Origin: Ignavibacteriales bacterium
Lineage (GTDB): Bacteria > Bacteroidota > Ignavibacteria > T3Sed10-11
Length of the DNA stretch: 33,627 nt
Direction: 5' to 3'
Assembly (NCBI GenBank): GCA_003567775.1
Contig: PWYR01000028.1
Location: forward strand, 1 to 33,627
A program made the translations under genes and the position numbers. Shown in pieces: positions 15,132 through 24,153 of this stretch; position 1 is the stretch's first letter; the number at the start of each line of letters is the position of its first letter. The notes under the pieces are model-generated. The model did no database searches, was not told the DNA's origin, and saw nothing but the letters and a program-made list of their open reading frames with translations.

Positions 15132-15347
15132 CTATTTGTACTCTTTTCTGCTTAAATATTTTGTCGCAAATAATAAACATGCTTGAATATCATCCCTGCT
15201 CAAATCTCGATACTCTTTAAGTATGGATTCTATTGTTGACCCATGAGCGAGTAGATTTAAAATATACTCAACACTTAAGCGTGTACCTGCTATTACGGGT
15301 TTACCCCCTCTACAGTACCGTTTTTCATTTATACTCTGAATAAATCT
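15132..15347 (-). pseudogene. DUF433 antitoxin-like ORF lacking a normal start codon
   Basis: A 71-codon open frame encodes a clear DUF433-type core: RYCRGGKPVIAGTRLSVEYI, then GSTIESILKEYRDLSRDDIQ, and a final ATKYLSRKEYK. DUF433 proteins are small DNA-binding antitoxin-like proteins, often paired with PIN-type toxins. Here the frame begins after an in-frame TAG (15350-15348) and has no ATG, GTG or TTG before the conserved core. It is therefore a decayed gene, a frameshifted one, or one using a rare start such as ATT. No toxin gene adjoins it: the M14 peptidase ends just upstream and the 5'-nucleotidase gene ends 31 bases beyond it. Confidence 0.7.
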
Positions 15348-15384
15348 CTATATTGGGTAATATGACCCTTCCGTTTTAAAAAAC

Positions 15385-17997
15385 TCACGGCGCACTTGAT
15401 CCTACCACGATTGCATTGAGCAACAGGCGATTCGGACCCCGGAAATATGCCCGGAAGTTTATATCCTCTGCAAACGCTATGACTCTTCCGCCCCCGATAC
15501 GTTCTTCATAAGCAAAGACCGTTCCCGGCATTCGCTCTATCGATTCTTCCCATGCATGTCCCGCGGCAAGCATCTGTTCCTCCGCATAGGATACTACAAC
15601 GCGCCGCGCCTGCGACGGCGGGTCGTCCGATGGCAGGTAAATATTCGCCGAATTGACAAGCACCGGAAACTCTTCCGGAAGTCCGGCTGTTAACCATGTA
15701 TCGGTATTAATCCGTGTTCTGAATATCGCACCGGGGACGGAAAAACGCTGTTTCTTTTTATTTTCCTCCAGTTCGTACCATGATTTGAGTGAGGTTAACT
15801 CAAGCTGTTCCCGTACAAAATCGGTTGCACCGCCCGTAATGGTTACCAATGTACCCCCATCGCGGACCCAACGCTTTAACCGGTCTACTCCCTCTTCTCC
15901 TATTTCACGCGCGAACATAGCTCCCGAAACCGCAGGTAATATAATTACATCGAATCGATCGAGTTGCAGATTTCTTATTGAACTTGCACGAAGAATCGTA
16001 TGAGGTATATTGTACTGCCGGTCAAGCGTATACCAAAGCCATCCGAATGAGTAACCAAATACCGGGAATTCGGCAACGATTGCAATTTCCGGTTTACGAA
16101 AATCGATTGTGGTCGGCGAACCGGGCGCCGTAAATCCGGGTTCGGCGCGACCCGTACCAACCGTCTTTACATCTAATCCAAACTGTTCGGCAATCTCTCT
16201 CACGGCGGTGTGTACCCCTTCTTTCGGCTGATTTACTCTTACCACAACGGTTCCGCGCGAAAACTCCATCCCCTGCATTTTTGTCGGTTCGGTCATCATT
16301 GCAACACGGTATCCTCGATCCCGCAGATGATATAATGCTGAAACGGAACGGGTTTGTTTCCCGTCTATAAGATATGCATAACGAGCTTCATTCTCCGGGA
16401 ATGACGCCGCAAGATTAATTTCAGATGTTATACGGTCTACATTTATAGAACGTCCGTCGGCGGCGCTGTATGCTGTTAGATTAAACAACAGCGGCAGTGA
16501 GTATCCGGTAATATCATAAAATCGCGGGTTTTCCGCTCGGTCGATACGCTCGCGTGCTTCTTTTAGAAATTCCTCCGGCATCGGTACAGTCGGTTCAAGT
16601 AACGCACGTATTAACCTGTTGCGAGGTTGCGCGGCTTCAATGATGTAACTTCCTTCAGGAATTGCATATCTTCCCACCGACTGTCCCGTTCTGTTTATAA
16701 CATTATTAAATTGCACTTCGGTATTCAGTCGATGTACTTCAACGCCGTTTCTTATCAACAAATTTATTAGTTCTGTAACCAGGTACGGATCACCATCCTG
16801 CGTAATTATATATCGTCGTATACCCTGCTGACCGTCATCGATTGCAGCGCGATGCGCATCATAATAATCTCGGAGCATTTCTTCACGATTGTCTGCCGAT
16901 GCCCGCACGAGCGCCGACAAAGCAACATACTGTTGCTCAAGTGCGTCGGCGAGTGTCCGTACCGTACCGTCGGATCGTTTCAATGCAAGTCCGCGTGTCG
17001 ATCCCTGCTCATACAACATACCCACGGCGCCCTGATAACTGAGATACGATGTGGTATATGCCGGATAAAAATAGTTGAACATTTCCCGTTTTGTATATTC
17101 AAAACCGCGTTCATCAAAAGCATCGGCGTGTGCCCGGCCGAAAACTTCGAACCATTTCATCGCGTAATCGGGAAAGAACGGACTGACCGGGTCGGTAGGC
17201 GGATCAAAATAAAATTCAACGTCGGGACCCATCTCGTGCGCATCGACGCCTACTTGCGGACGCCATTCCTGAATTACCGGGACACGATATCGTGTCTCTT
17301 TTTGTGTATGTGCAAACCAATCGCGATTTGTATCAAAGAAATAATGCCCCGTCCGGAACTTCAACCCATCCCACCAGTTCGTATCATTGCTCCAGTCATG
17401 ACGTTCGGGATTCGGTTCACGTCCTCCTCTTTGCATATTAAAATATGCATGTGCATCACGTCCGTCAGGATTCAAAATCGGATCTATGAGCACGACTGTT
17501 TTTTGTAATATCTGTAATGTTTCTTCATCATTTCCGGTGGTAAGATGTTCCAGTAATTTAAATGCCCCTTCGGCGCCGGAAAGTTCGAAACCGTGAATCG
17601 ACCCTCCGATCCATACGATAACAGGTTGATTCTCAATAATACCGCTTACTTCTCCCGGCGGAAGTTGCCGGGGATCCCCGAGTCTCTGTACATTCGCTTT
17701 GATCTCATCCAATCGAAGATGATTTTCGGGAGACGTTACGACAGCCAGGAGCAATTCTCTTCCCTCCCACGACGTCCCCTGGTTTATTACCGTAACGCGG
17801 GGCGAAGATTTACCGAGCGCTTCAAGATACCGCACCATTTCGTGATGCTGGGTAATTTGCTCACCGAATTCAAATCCGGTGACGTCCCTGAATGCAGGGA
17901 CTGTCTGATCGACAGGTTGAGATGAATAGAGACTGTTATTTGCAGCAAATAACAACAAAATAAGCATTAACAACGTGTAAAGAGTAGAGCGTATCAT
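15385..17997 (-). CDS. M14 family zinc carboxypeptidase, secreted
   Basis: The 870-residue protein has a signal peptide (MIRSTLYTLLMLILLLFAA) and an M14 peptidase domain in the first 400 residues. The zinc ligands of the HxxE motif are visible in GSIHGFELSG (His135, Glu138), and a third candidate ligand is His254 in DAHEMG. Between them are DPILNPDGRDA and FDTNRDW, typical of this large-protein subfamily. The C-terminal third contains a class I glutamine-amidotransferase-like region (DVIILPAVSG, RWVRDGGTLVTITGG), a common extra domain in such peptidases. It would trim peptides in the periplasm or outside the cell. A DUF433 remnant lies directly downstream. The catalytic Glu was not placed with confidence. 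Confidence 0.88.
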   Translation of the reverse strand: MIRSTLYTLLMLILLLFAANNSLYSSQPVDQTVPAFRDVTGFEFGEQITQHHEMVRYLEALGKSSPRVTVINQGTSWEGRELLLAVVTSPENHLRLDEIKANVQRLGDPRQLPPGEVSGIIENQPVIVWIGGSIHGFELSGAEGAFKLLEHLTTGNDEETLQILQKTVVLIDPILNPDGRDAHAYFNMQRGGREPNPERHDWSNDTNWWDGLKFRTGHYFFDTNRDWFAHTQKETRYRVPVIQEWRPQVGVDAHEMGPDVEFYFDPPTDPVSPFFPDYAMKWFEVFGRAHADAFDERGFEYTKREMFNYFYPAYTTSYLSYQGAVGMLYEQGSTRGLALKRSDGTVRTLADALEQQYVALSALVRASADNREEMLRDYYDAHRAAIDDGQQGIRRYIITQDGDPYLVTELINLLIRNGVEVHRLNTEVQFNNVINRTGQSVGRYAIPEGSYIIEAAQPRNRLIRALLEPTVPMPEEFLKEARERIDRAENPRFYDITGYSLPLLFNLTAYSAADGRSINVDRITSEINLAASFPENEARYAYLIDGKQTRSVSALYHLRDRGYRVAMMTEPTKMQGMEFSRGTVVVRVNQPKEGVHTAVREIAEQFGLDVKTVGTGRAEPGFTAPGSPTTIDFRKPEIAIVAEFPVFGYSFGWLWYTLDRQYNIPHTILRASSIRNLQLDRFDVIILPAVSGAMFAREIGEEGVDRLKRWVRDGGTLVTITGGATDFVREQLELTSLKSWYELEENKKKQRFSVPGAIFRTRINTDTWLTAGLPEEFPVLVNSANIYLPSDDPPSQARRVVVSYAEEQMLAAGHAWEESIERMPGTVFAYEERIGGGRVIAFAEDINFRAYFRGPNRLLLNAIVVGSSAP

Positions 17998-18116
17998 TAT
18001 ATGATTCTCCTTGTAGACAGTTACAGAATAGTTAGATGGGGATCAATATCGAATCGCTTTGTATTTTTAAAATATCGTTAAAAATAGGTATACTCTCAAT
18101 AAAAAACAACAATAAA

Positions 18117-18145
18117 TTGTCATTCAAGCTGATTTTTGTTACATT
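18117..18145 (+). promoter_or_regulatory. Candidate promoter of the thiolase operon, nearly leaderless
   Basis: TTGTCA (18117-18122), a 17-base spacer and TACATT (18140-18145) form a plausible promoter. Its start point would fall within a few bases of the ATG at 18154. No ribosome binding site precedes that ATG, consistent with a leaderless message. Confidence 0.45.
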
Positions 18146-18153
18146 TAAAAAAT

Positions 18154-19362
18154 ATGCAAAAACAGGAAGCTTATATTGTAGATGCGCTGCGTACTCCGGT
18201 CGGGCGATACGGCGGCGTTCTGAAGGACGTCCGTCCGGATGATTTAAGCGCAATTGTAATAAAAGCGCTTATTGAAAAAAACAATGTTCCTGCCGGCGAA
18301 ATTGATGATGTGATGTGGGGATGCGCGAACCAGGCAGGCGAAGATAATCGCAATGTAGGGCGCATGGCGCTCCTCCTTGCAGGATTGCCTTATTCCGTTC
18401 CCGGCACTACTATTAACCGTTTGTGCGGTTCCAGTCTCGATGCGATTAATCAAGCTGCACGCGCCATCTGGTCGGGAGATGCTTCCTTGCTTATTGCCGG
18501 GGGCGTGGAAAGCATGACACGCGCACCGTATGCAATTCAGAAAAACGTAAGCGGCGCGGCGCTGTTCGGTAATCTGACCGCCTATGACACAGCACTCGGT
18601 TGGCGCTTTCCAAATGCCGCAATGGAAAAAATAATACCCCTCGAAAACATGGGTGAGACGGCGGAGAACATATACGATAAGTATAAAATTTCCCGTGAAA
18701 AACAGGATGAATTTGCACTTGAAAGTCACCGGCGTGCGGTCAGAGCACAGGAGTCGCATTTATTCAAAGATGAAATTGTTCCGGTAAATATTCCACAAAA
18801 TAAAGGTAATCCGGTAATTGTCGATACCGATGACGGACCGCGGAAAGATACAACAATTGAAAAATTAGCCAAGCTCACTCCCGTCTTCCGAAATAACGGC
18901 AGCGTTACCGCCGGCAACTCGTCGTCGCTGAACGACGGCGCCGGGTGTATTCTCGTTACCGATGAAGCGGGGTTAAAAAAATATAATTTCACACCGTTTG
19001 CGAGAATTATAGCAACGGGTTTTGCAGGTGTCGATCCGAGGTATATGGGAATAGGACCTGTACCTGCGACCCAACGGGCATTGGAAAAATCGGGATTATC
19101 AATAGATAAAATTGAACTTATAGAATTGAATGAAGCTTTTGCCGTACAATCACTCGCTGTGATGCAGGAACTCGGTCTCGATCACGAACGAACGAATGTC
19201 AACGGCGGTGCGATTGCACTCGGACATCCGCTCGGTTGCAGCGGCGCAAGGATAATGACTACCCTTTTGCACGAAATGAACCGCCGGAAACTACGGTACG
19301 GTCTTGCAACGATGTGCATCGGTGTCGGTCAGGGTATCGCAACCATTGTAGAACGTATATAA
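18154..19362 (+). CDS. Acetyl-CoA acyltransferase (thiolase)
   Basis: I take the ATG at 18154, giving 402 residues that begin MQKQEAYIVDALRTPVGR; a TTG at 18136 would add six residues inside the promoter. The three thiolase catalytic residues are present: Cys91 (NRLCGSS), His358 (GHPLG) and Cys388 (MCIGVGQG). The stretch CANQAGEDNRNVGRMALLLA and the overall order are closest, from memory, to 3-oxoadipyl-CoA thiolases of the PcaF/PaaJ type. No aromatic-degradation genes adjoin, so a general beta-ketothiolase role in fatty-acid or amino-acid breakdown is as likely. It heads a five-gene plus-strand operon that also holds an aldehyde dehydrogenase. Confidence 0.92.
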   Translation: MQKQEAYIVDALRTPVGRYGGVLKDVRPDDLSAIVIKALIEKNNVPAGEIDDVMWGCANQAGEDNRNVGRMALLLAGLPYSVPGTTINRLCGSSLDAINQAARAIWSGDASLLIAGGVESMTRAPYAIQKNVSGAALFGNLTAYDTALGWRFPNAAMEKIIPLENMGETAENIYDKYKISREKQDEFALESHRRAVRAQESHLFKDEIVPVNIPQNKGNPVIVDTDDGPRKDTTIEKLAKLTPVFRNNGSVTAGNSSSLNDGAGCILVTDEAGLKKYNFTPFARIIATGFAGVDPRYMGIGPVPATQRALEKSGLSIDKIELIELNEAFAVQSLAVMQELGLDHERTNVNGGAIALGHPLGCSGARIMTTLLHEMNRRKLRYGLATMCIGVGQGIATIVERI

Positions 19363-19392
19363 TCTGTCATGAACAACAATAAGGAATTGAAG

Positions 19393-19875
19393 ATGGCGAA
19401 GAAATCACTTCAAGACGAGCTGCAAGATTACGATGCGATGTTTATTGCTCTGAAAGGTATTCTCGATGAAATACCTTCTGATATCTTATCAAAACGCCCC
19501 AAACCGAATAAATGGTCAATTAAAGAGCTTGTGTGTCATCTTGTTGATACTGAGCTTAATTCCATTTTTCGTATGAAGAAAATAATAGCTGAAGGCAATC
19601 CAACATTAACTCCCTACGATCCTGAAAAATGGGCAAAACGATTAAAGTACGGAGAATGGGATATGAAAGAAACTATTCTTTTATTCGGGCTAAATCGAAG
19701 TGCGATGTCTAATATCCTTAATAATTTACCCGCAACCGCATGGCGGCGAACGGGAAACCACGAAGAACTCGGTACTATTACATTACGATTTCTACTTGAG
19801 GACTCTAATCGTCACTGCAAGCATCATCTTGCACAAATTATGGCAATTAAAATGAAATATATGTCCACTAAATAA
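19393..19875 (+). CDS. DinB-superfamily protein
   Basis: I choose the ATG at 19393 because AAGGA stands seven bases before it; an earlier in-frame ATG at 19369 has no such site. The 160-residue protein shows the DinB/YfiT four-helix-bundle signature, with candidate metal-binding His residues in CHLVDTE and in CKHHLAQIM near the C-terminus, and KWSIKELVCHL in the usual place. Members are metal-dependent, often thiol-transferase-like enzymes of unknown substrate. It lies 30 bases after the thiolase stop and is presumably cotranscribed. I cannot say what it does in this operon. Confidence 0.8.
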   Translation: MAKKSLQDELQDYDAMFIALKGILDEIPSDILSKRPKPNKWSIKELVCHLVDTELNSIFRMKKIIAEGNPTLTPYDPEKWAKRLKYGEWDMKETILLFGLNRSAMSNILNNLPATAWRRTGNHEELGTITLRFLLEDSNRHCKHHLAQIMAIKMKYMSTK

Positions 19876-19894
19876 AAACAAGGTAGACGATATT

Positions 19895-20362
19895 ATGTAT
19901 CATATATATTTGTTATTCCACCTAATCGGATACGGGTTGCTCATAAGCGTATTTGTTGCAACGCCTGTCCTCGAATACTATCTTCGAAGAGCGGAAAGTT
20001 ATCATGAGGCGTTTAAACTTGCCAACATCGTATCCAGGATCGGACTGCTTTCTCCGGTCGCAGCGTTTATATTACTCATCAGCGGTATATTGATGATGCA
20101 ACTATGGGGATACGAACTTTTTTCTCACGGATGGTTAACCGGTAAGTTGTTGATATTTCTCGTTATGGTCGTCACCGGCGCCTATTCATCGATGACTATC
20201 GGCAGGGAGCGACGCAAAATATATCAGGAGCTTATCGACGGCAAAGACAACCCGAAACTCCCGGGAGAGATATTACGAATCCATAACAGGCAAAGTCAAT
20301 ATACTCGCATACAATCGCTATTTATATTGATGATACTGATTTTTACAATTTATAAATTTTAA
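19895..20362 (+). CDS. Small integral membrane protein (DUF2269-like)
   Basis: The 155-residue protein has four predicted transmembrane helices at about residues 3-23, 48-70, 80-103 and 137-154. A His in the first helix (YLLFHLIGYGL) is placed as in DUF2269/CopD-related small membrane proteins, some of which bind heme, but that link is tentative. There is no signal peptide apart from the first helix. It lies 19 bases after the DinB-fold gene and 29 before the aldehyde dehydrogenase gene, well inside the operon. Confidence 0.65.
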   Translation: MYHIYLLFHLIGYGLLISVFVATPVLEYYLRRAESYHEAFKLANIVSRIGLLSPVAAFILLISGILMMQLWGYELFSHGWLTGKLLIFLVMVVTGAYSSMTIGRERRKIYQELIDGKDNPKLPGEILRIHNRQSQYTRIQSLFILMILIFTIYKF

Positions 20363-20391
20363 TTTTATTCAATACAAAACGGGAGGAAATT

Positions 20392-21894
20392 ATGCAGGAA
20401 TATCAGCTTTATATTGACGGAGCGTTCGTCTCGTCCGCCGAAGGGAAAAAAATTCAGTCGGTCAATCCATTCGATCAATCAACAGTCGCCCGAGTCGATT
20501 GCGCGACAACAGCGGACGTAGATAAGGCGGCAGCGGCTGCACGTAAGGCATTTGACGAAGGACCATGGGCGCACATGAGCAGAGACGAACGGAGCGCTCT
20601 GATTAAATCGATTTCCGATAAGATAAATGAGAAGTTCAAAGAACTTGTTAAACTTGAAGTAATGGATTCCGGTTCAACATACCGGAAAGCAAAAGAAGAC
20701 GTGTATCTTAGCGCGCGTAGTATGCATTACTTTTCAAAACTTGCAGCGCTGGATCTCACCGAGCCGGTTGAAGGACTGAACAAGCCGGGATTCAGCCGCA
20801 ATATCATAGTTCGTGAACCGATGGGTGTCGTCGGAGCAATCATACCATGGAACTTCCCGTTAAAAATGGCGATCTGGAAACTCGGTCCTGCACTCGCCGC
20901 CGGCAATACCGTTGTGTTGAAACCGTCGGAAGAGACGCCGGCAACGGCGATGGAGCTTTCAAAAATAATCGATGAAATCGGTTTTCCGCCGGGTGTCGTG
21001 AACATTATCCCCGGTTATGGAACCGAAGCGGGTGAAGCGCTGATCAAACATCCCGGAGTCGACAAAATTGCATTTACCGGCTCAACCGCAATCGGCCGAA
21101 AAGTTATGGCAATGGCTTCGGAAACAATGAAACGCTGTACACTCGAATGCGGCGGTAAATCGGCAAACATTATTCTCGACGATGCAGATATGGAAATGGC
21201 GCTCGACGGCTCAATGTATGCTATATTCTATCATCAAGGACAATGTTGCGAAGCGGGCGCGCGATTGTTCCTTCCCGAAAAGATTGCCGATGAATTCATC
21301 GGAAAACTGGTCGATAAAACGAAAAAACTTGTCATAGGCGATCCGATGGACAAAGCTACCGATATAGGTCCGCTGGTTTCGAAAAAGCAGCAGGATCGTG
21401 TTTTAGGGTACATTCAAAAGGGTACAGAGGAAGGCGCGAAAATTTTAATCGGCGGGAAACAACCCGATGATGAAGCTCTTAAAAGCGGATTTTTTGTAGA
21501 ACCGACAATATTCTCCGATGTCGATAATAAAACGACAATCGCACAAGAGGAAATTTTCGGACCGGTTCTTTCTGTTATAAAGTATAGGGACACCGATGAC
21601 GCCGTCGCTATGGCAAACGACTCGATGTACGGATTGGCGGCGGGTGTTTGGTCGAAAGATAAAGAAAAAGCAGAGGCGATAGCCCGACGGCTCCGGGCAG
21701 GAACCGTATGGATCAACGAATGGCATCTCATTTCAGAGAAAGCGCCGTTCGGCGGTTACAAGAAGAGCGGCATCGGTCGTGAGTTCGGTATCGAAGGATT
21801 AAAAGAATACACTGAAGTAAAACATCTACACATTGACGAAGTTGGTGAACGAGACAAGAAACAATGGTATGACGTTGTCGTGCCAAAAGGATAG
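20392..21894 (+). CDS. NAD(P)-dependent aldehyde dehydrogenase
   Basis: This 500-residue protein is a standard-length ALDH superfamily enzyme that oxidises an aldehyde to the acid in the cytosol. Visible motifs are IPWNFPLKMAIWKLGPALAAG (cofactor domain), FTGSTAIG, the general base Glu252 in LECGGKS, and the nucleophile Cys286 in GQCCEAG. Glu and Cys are 34 residues apart, as in the human ALDH2 enzyme. The C-terminal EEIFGPVLSV and APFGGYKKSGIGRE are also present. GGGAGG stands five bases before the ATG, the strongest ribosome binding site in the operon. The substrate is not evident; a link with the thiolase suggests catabolism of an acyl or aromatic compound. Confidence 0.95.
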   Translation: MQEYQLYIDGAFVSSAEGKKIQSVNPFDQSTVARVDCATTADVDKAAAAARKAFDEGPWAHMSRDERSALIKSISDKINEKFKELVKLEVMDSGSTYRKAKEDVYLSARSMHYFSKLAALDLTEPVEGLNKPGFSRNIIVREPMGVVGAIIPWNFPLKMAIWKLGPALAAGNTVVLKPSEETPATAMELSKIIDEIGFPPGVVNIIPGYGTEAGEALIKHPGVDKIAFTGSTAIGRKVMAMASETMKRCTLECGGKSANIILDDADMEMALDGSMYAIFYHQGQCCEAGARLFLPEKIADEFIGKLVDKTKKLVIGDPMDKATDIGPLVSKKQQDRVLGYIQKGTEEGAKILIGGKQPDDEALKSGFFVEPTIFSDVDNKTTIAQEEIFGPVLSVIKYRDTDDAVAMANDSMYGLAAGVWSKDKEKAEAIARRLRAGTVWINEWHLISEKAPFGGYKKSGIGREFGIEGLKEYTEVKHLHIDEVGERDKKQWYDVVVPKG

Positions 21895-21903
21895 AATATT
21901 AGT

Positions 21904-22698
21904 ATGGAGTATTCATTATTACTTGCAATCATTGTAGCGGCATTCGGCGCGTTGATAGTTATACAGGTATATCGCCTGTATAAAATCAATCGCGATTGGG
22001 GATATGGTGAAATTGTTGTTCGATGGATATCACCGGAGGAAACCCGGACTATAATTTATATCATTATAGCACTCATAGCATTGCTTATAGCAATTTACAT
22101 CCGTTCCGAAGCGCTTCTCTCCGCACTTTCGGCATTGCTTATCGGATTCGGCGGTATGCTGAGTCAGTTAACATTTATTAATATAATCGGCAAGGAGGGC
22201 GTCTATCTTGGACGTACTCGTAAAGGATTAACGTGGGACGAGATCGAAAAGTTATCGTTTGTTCAGGACGGAAATGAATATAAAATCGAGATCACATCCG
22301 TGCGAAAGAAAAAGAAAACCGAAGGAAGCGGATTCTTCGACCGAATTCAGAAAGAACTTGAATCTCTTGATGAACTTGACGAACCGAGTACAACTGCCGA
22401 TATTAAAACCGAAAAGGACGATGCCGGTGAGATGAAAATTGTGGTTGAAGATCGTCTCGCAAAGGAACGGGAGCAACGCCAAAAACTCGAAAAGAAAAAA
22501 CAGGAAGAAGCATACCGGAGAAAACGCGAGGGCGTGGATAAAAAACAAAATGATAAGCATAAGAAAAAAGACGAGGAAGTAGAGCGATCATTCCACACGA
22601 TCGGATTTACCGAAAAACATCAGTTCCATATCCAGCAGGCGTTGATGTATTACTTTTCGAGAGGAGTGGAGTATAAGACGCCGGAGGAGAGAGCATAG
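21904..22698 (+). CDS. Membrane protein with long charged coiled-coil tail
   Basis: I do not recognise this 264-residue protein. It has a first helix at about residues 4-22, a pair of helices at about 48-95 and a short globular part (GLTWDEIEKLSFV). A long Lys/Glu-rich segment from about 165 to 225 (KEREQRQKLEKKKQEEAYRR) is likely coiled coil. The C-terminal 40 residues are again ordinary in composition (FHTIGFTEKHQFHIQQALMY). It begins nine bases after the aldehyde dehydrogenase stop and ends the operon. The layout suggests a membrane-anchored scaffold, but no function can be given. Confidence 0.6.
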   Translation: MEYSLLLAIIVAAFGALIVIQVYRLYKINRDWGYGEIVVRWISPEETRTIIYIIIALIALLIAIYIRSEALLSALSALLIGFGGMLSQLTFINIIGKEGVYLGRTRKGLTWDEIEKLSFVQDGNEYKIEITSVRKKKKTEGSGFFDRIQKELESLDELDEPSTTADIKTEKDDAGEMKIVVEDRLAKEREQRQKLEKKKQEEAYRRKREGVDKKQNDKHKKKDEEVERSFHTIGFTEKHQFHIQQALMYYFSRGVEYKTPEERA

Positions 22699-22704
22699 CG
22701 CAGG

Positions 22705-22744
22705 GCGTTCCTATGCTTGAACGCATGGTTGTATGGATGCATGC
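22705..22744. repeat. Inverted repeat and ATG-rich repeat unit after the thiolase operon
   Basis: GCGTTC (22705-22710) and GAACGC (22719-22724) can form a 6-bp stem without a T-run. They are followed by ATGGATGCATGC (22733-22744), whose exact reverse complement occurs at 2429-2440. This may be a second copy of a dispersed intergenic repeat. Confidence 0.4.
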
Positions 22745-22755
22745 AATTACTCATA

Positions 22756-23157
22756 TCACCGCTCAATCCCCGGTCCTCTCTCTTCCCCGTTTGTCAGCGG
22801 CGTAACGATCATAATAGAAGCGAGCGCAAAGAACAACGCTGCATATACCTTATCCACAGGAAATCCGAGCAATGCAGTTATCTGCGGCTCGAAAATAACA
22901 AATAAAATGCTTGCCGCCGTCGACACGTTATACCACATCGGGAAAAATCCGGAGGTCATAGCAAGCTCCGATGTGCCGATCGTGCTCATACCGCCGAGCC
23001 ATTCTCCCGCAATTGTTGCGGTGCATAGAACGATCCCCATGCTTCTGCCGGCGATGAGATACGATTCGGATGTTTTGGCAGCCCCGCGAAGAAATGTTCC
23101 GATAAGCAGAATGATTCCGAAATAAGAGAGGACGATACCGAGATAGAGGATATTCAT
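22756..23157 (-). pseudogene. Sodium/solute symporter (SSS) remnant with internal deletion
   Basis: The 133-residue frame matches the first three helices of an SSS-family symporter. It opens with a short hydrophobic helix, then KTSESYLIAGRSMGIVLC and AGEWLGGMSTIGTSELAMTSG, the usual N-terminal signature. After about residue 90 it runs into a segment resembling the very last helix of the same family (GFPVDKVYAALFFALAS, then TPLTNGEE). Family members have roughly 450-550 residues, so about 350 internal residues seem to be missing while the frame is kept. It is unlikely to transport. It lies between two other genes with no clear ribosome binding site. Confidence 0.6.
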
Positions 23158-23216
23158 ACAGGAGTGGCTGCGTTAATATGGCGCTTATTACAAAAGAGGT
23201 GAAGTGTTTCTTATTT

Positions 23217-23885
23217 TTAGAATGTCACACCGAGTATAATACTGATTACATTATTTCGGACGCCGAGATCAAAGTCTTCACTGTCGTCAAGCTCCGTTAT
23301 TCCCATAGTGTAACGGGCCTCAAGATTAATTTTTAAAACAGGCGCTCCGAATTCTATTCCCGCCCCAAAAACAAAACCAAGGTCGGTGCTTTTAACGTAA
23401 TCTTTGAGATCGATCTCGTCGCCGTCGAATTGAATGCCGCCGACGTCGGGTATATCGGAATCCCATCCTGCATCAAGATTGAATGCAATAGCAGGACCTG
23501 CATAAACAATGGGACTCAATCCCGGCACGGGCAACCTTGCTTTCAACAAAATTGGTACTTCCAAATACGTAAGATCCACACTCCCATCTGCAGGAATTCG
23601 TTGTCCCAACATCTCAATTTCATCCAATTTTGCCCCTTTTTCGGTATATATGATCTCCGGTTGAAGTGATATAAACGGAATGAGACGGATATTAAAAGAG
23701 CCGCCAACCATAATTCCGGTTTTCGGTGAGAAATTTACATTCCCGAAACCGAAATCAAAATCACCGCTAAGATTAGAGATATTTAATCCTGCTCTGCCGC
23801 CAATACCGAATAATTGCGCCGATGCAGGCATCACAACTGTCATACTAACCACAACTATCAAACAAACTGCACATATTCGCTTCAT
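23217..23885 (-). CDS. Outer-membrane beta-barrel protein (porin family)
   Basis: The 222-residue protein starts with a signal peptide ending in ASA (MKRICAVCLIVVVSMTVVMPASA). It continues as amphipathic strands typical of the outer-membrane beta-barrel family common in Bacteroidota: GIGGRAGLNISNLSG, SLQPEIIYTEKGAK, YLEVPILLKARL, and a final VISIILGVTF ending in Phe. It probably forms an eight-stranded barrel in the outer membrane; no ligand can be inferred. TAGGAAAAG precedes the ATG. It stands alone, with a 268-base gap to the divergent AbgT gene in which I see no further gene. Confidence 0.85.
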   Translation of the reverse strand: MKRICAVCLIVVVSMTVVMPASAQLFGIGGRAGLNISNLSGDFDFGFGNVNFSPKTGIMVGGSFNIRLIPFISLQPEIIYTEKGAKLDEIEMLGQRIPADGSVDLTYLEVPILLKARLPVPGLSPIVYAGPAIAFNLDAGWDSDIPDVGGIQFDGDEIDLKDYVKSTDLGFVFGAGIEFGAPVLKINLEARYTMGITELDDSEDFDLGVRNNVISIILGVTF

Positions 23886-24153
23886 GGGTGGCTTTTCCTA
23901 GCTGATAAAACAAAATCTTGAATTAATCCATCGAATTGCAACGTTCAAGTTATAAATAAATATACGAAAAAATTAAGCAAAGATAAATATTGATTTCTTC
24001 ATCAAGAAACGTTACCTTTTAAAATTCGAGATTTCAGTTAAAAAAATACATAGAACCATGCCAAATAAGTTTCCTCGATTCAACTACAAAGCATCTCGCG
24101 CTTTTTATCAATGCAAAAACTCGTTTTATTCATAACTAAATAAAGGATATAGA

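Noticed and set aside
15132-15347. Complete toxin-antitoxin module
   Set aside because: Only a DUF433-like core is present; no toxin frame of suitable size adjoins it and the antitoxin itself lacks a start.
23886-24153. Small gene or RNA in the 268-base gap before the AbgT gene
   Set aside because: Only short inverted sequences such as TTTCTT..AAGAAA occur; no frame with a start and ribosome binding site, and no clear structured RNA.
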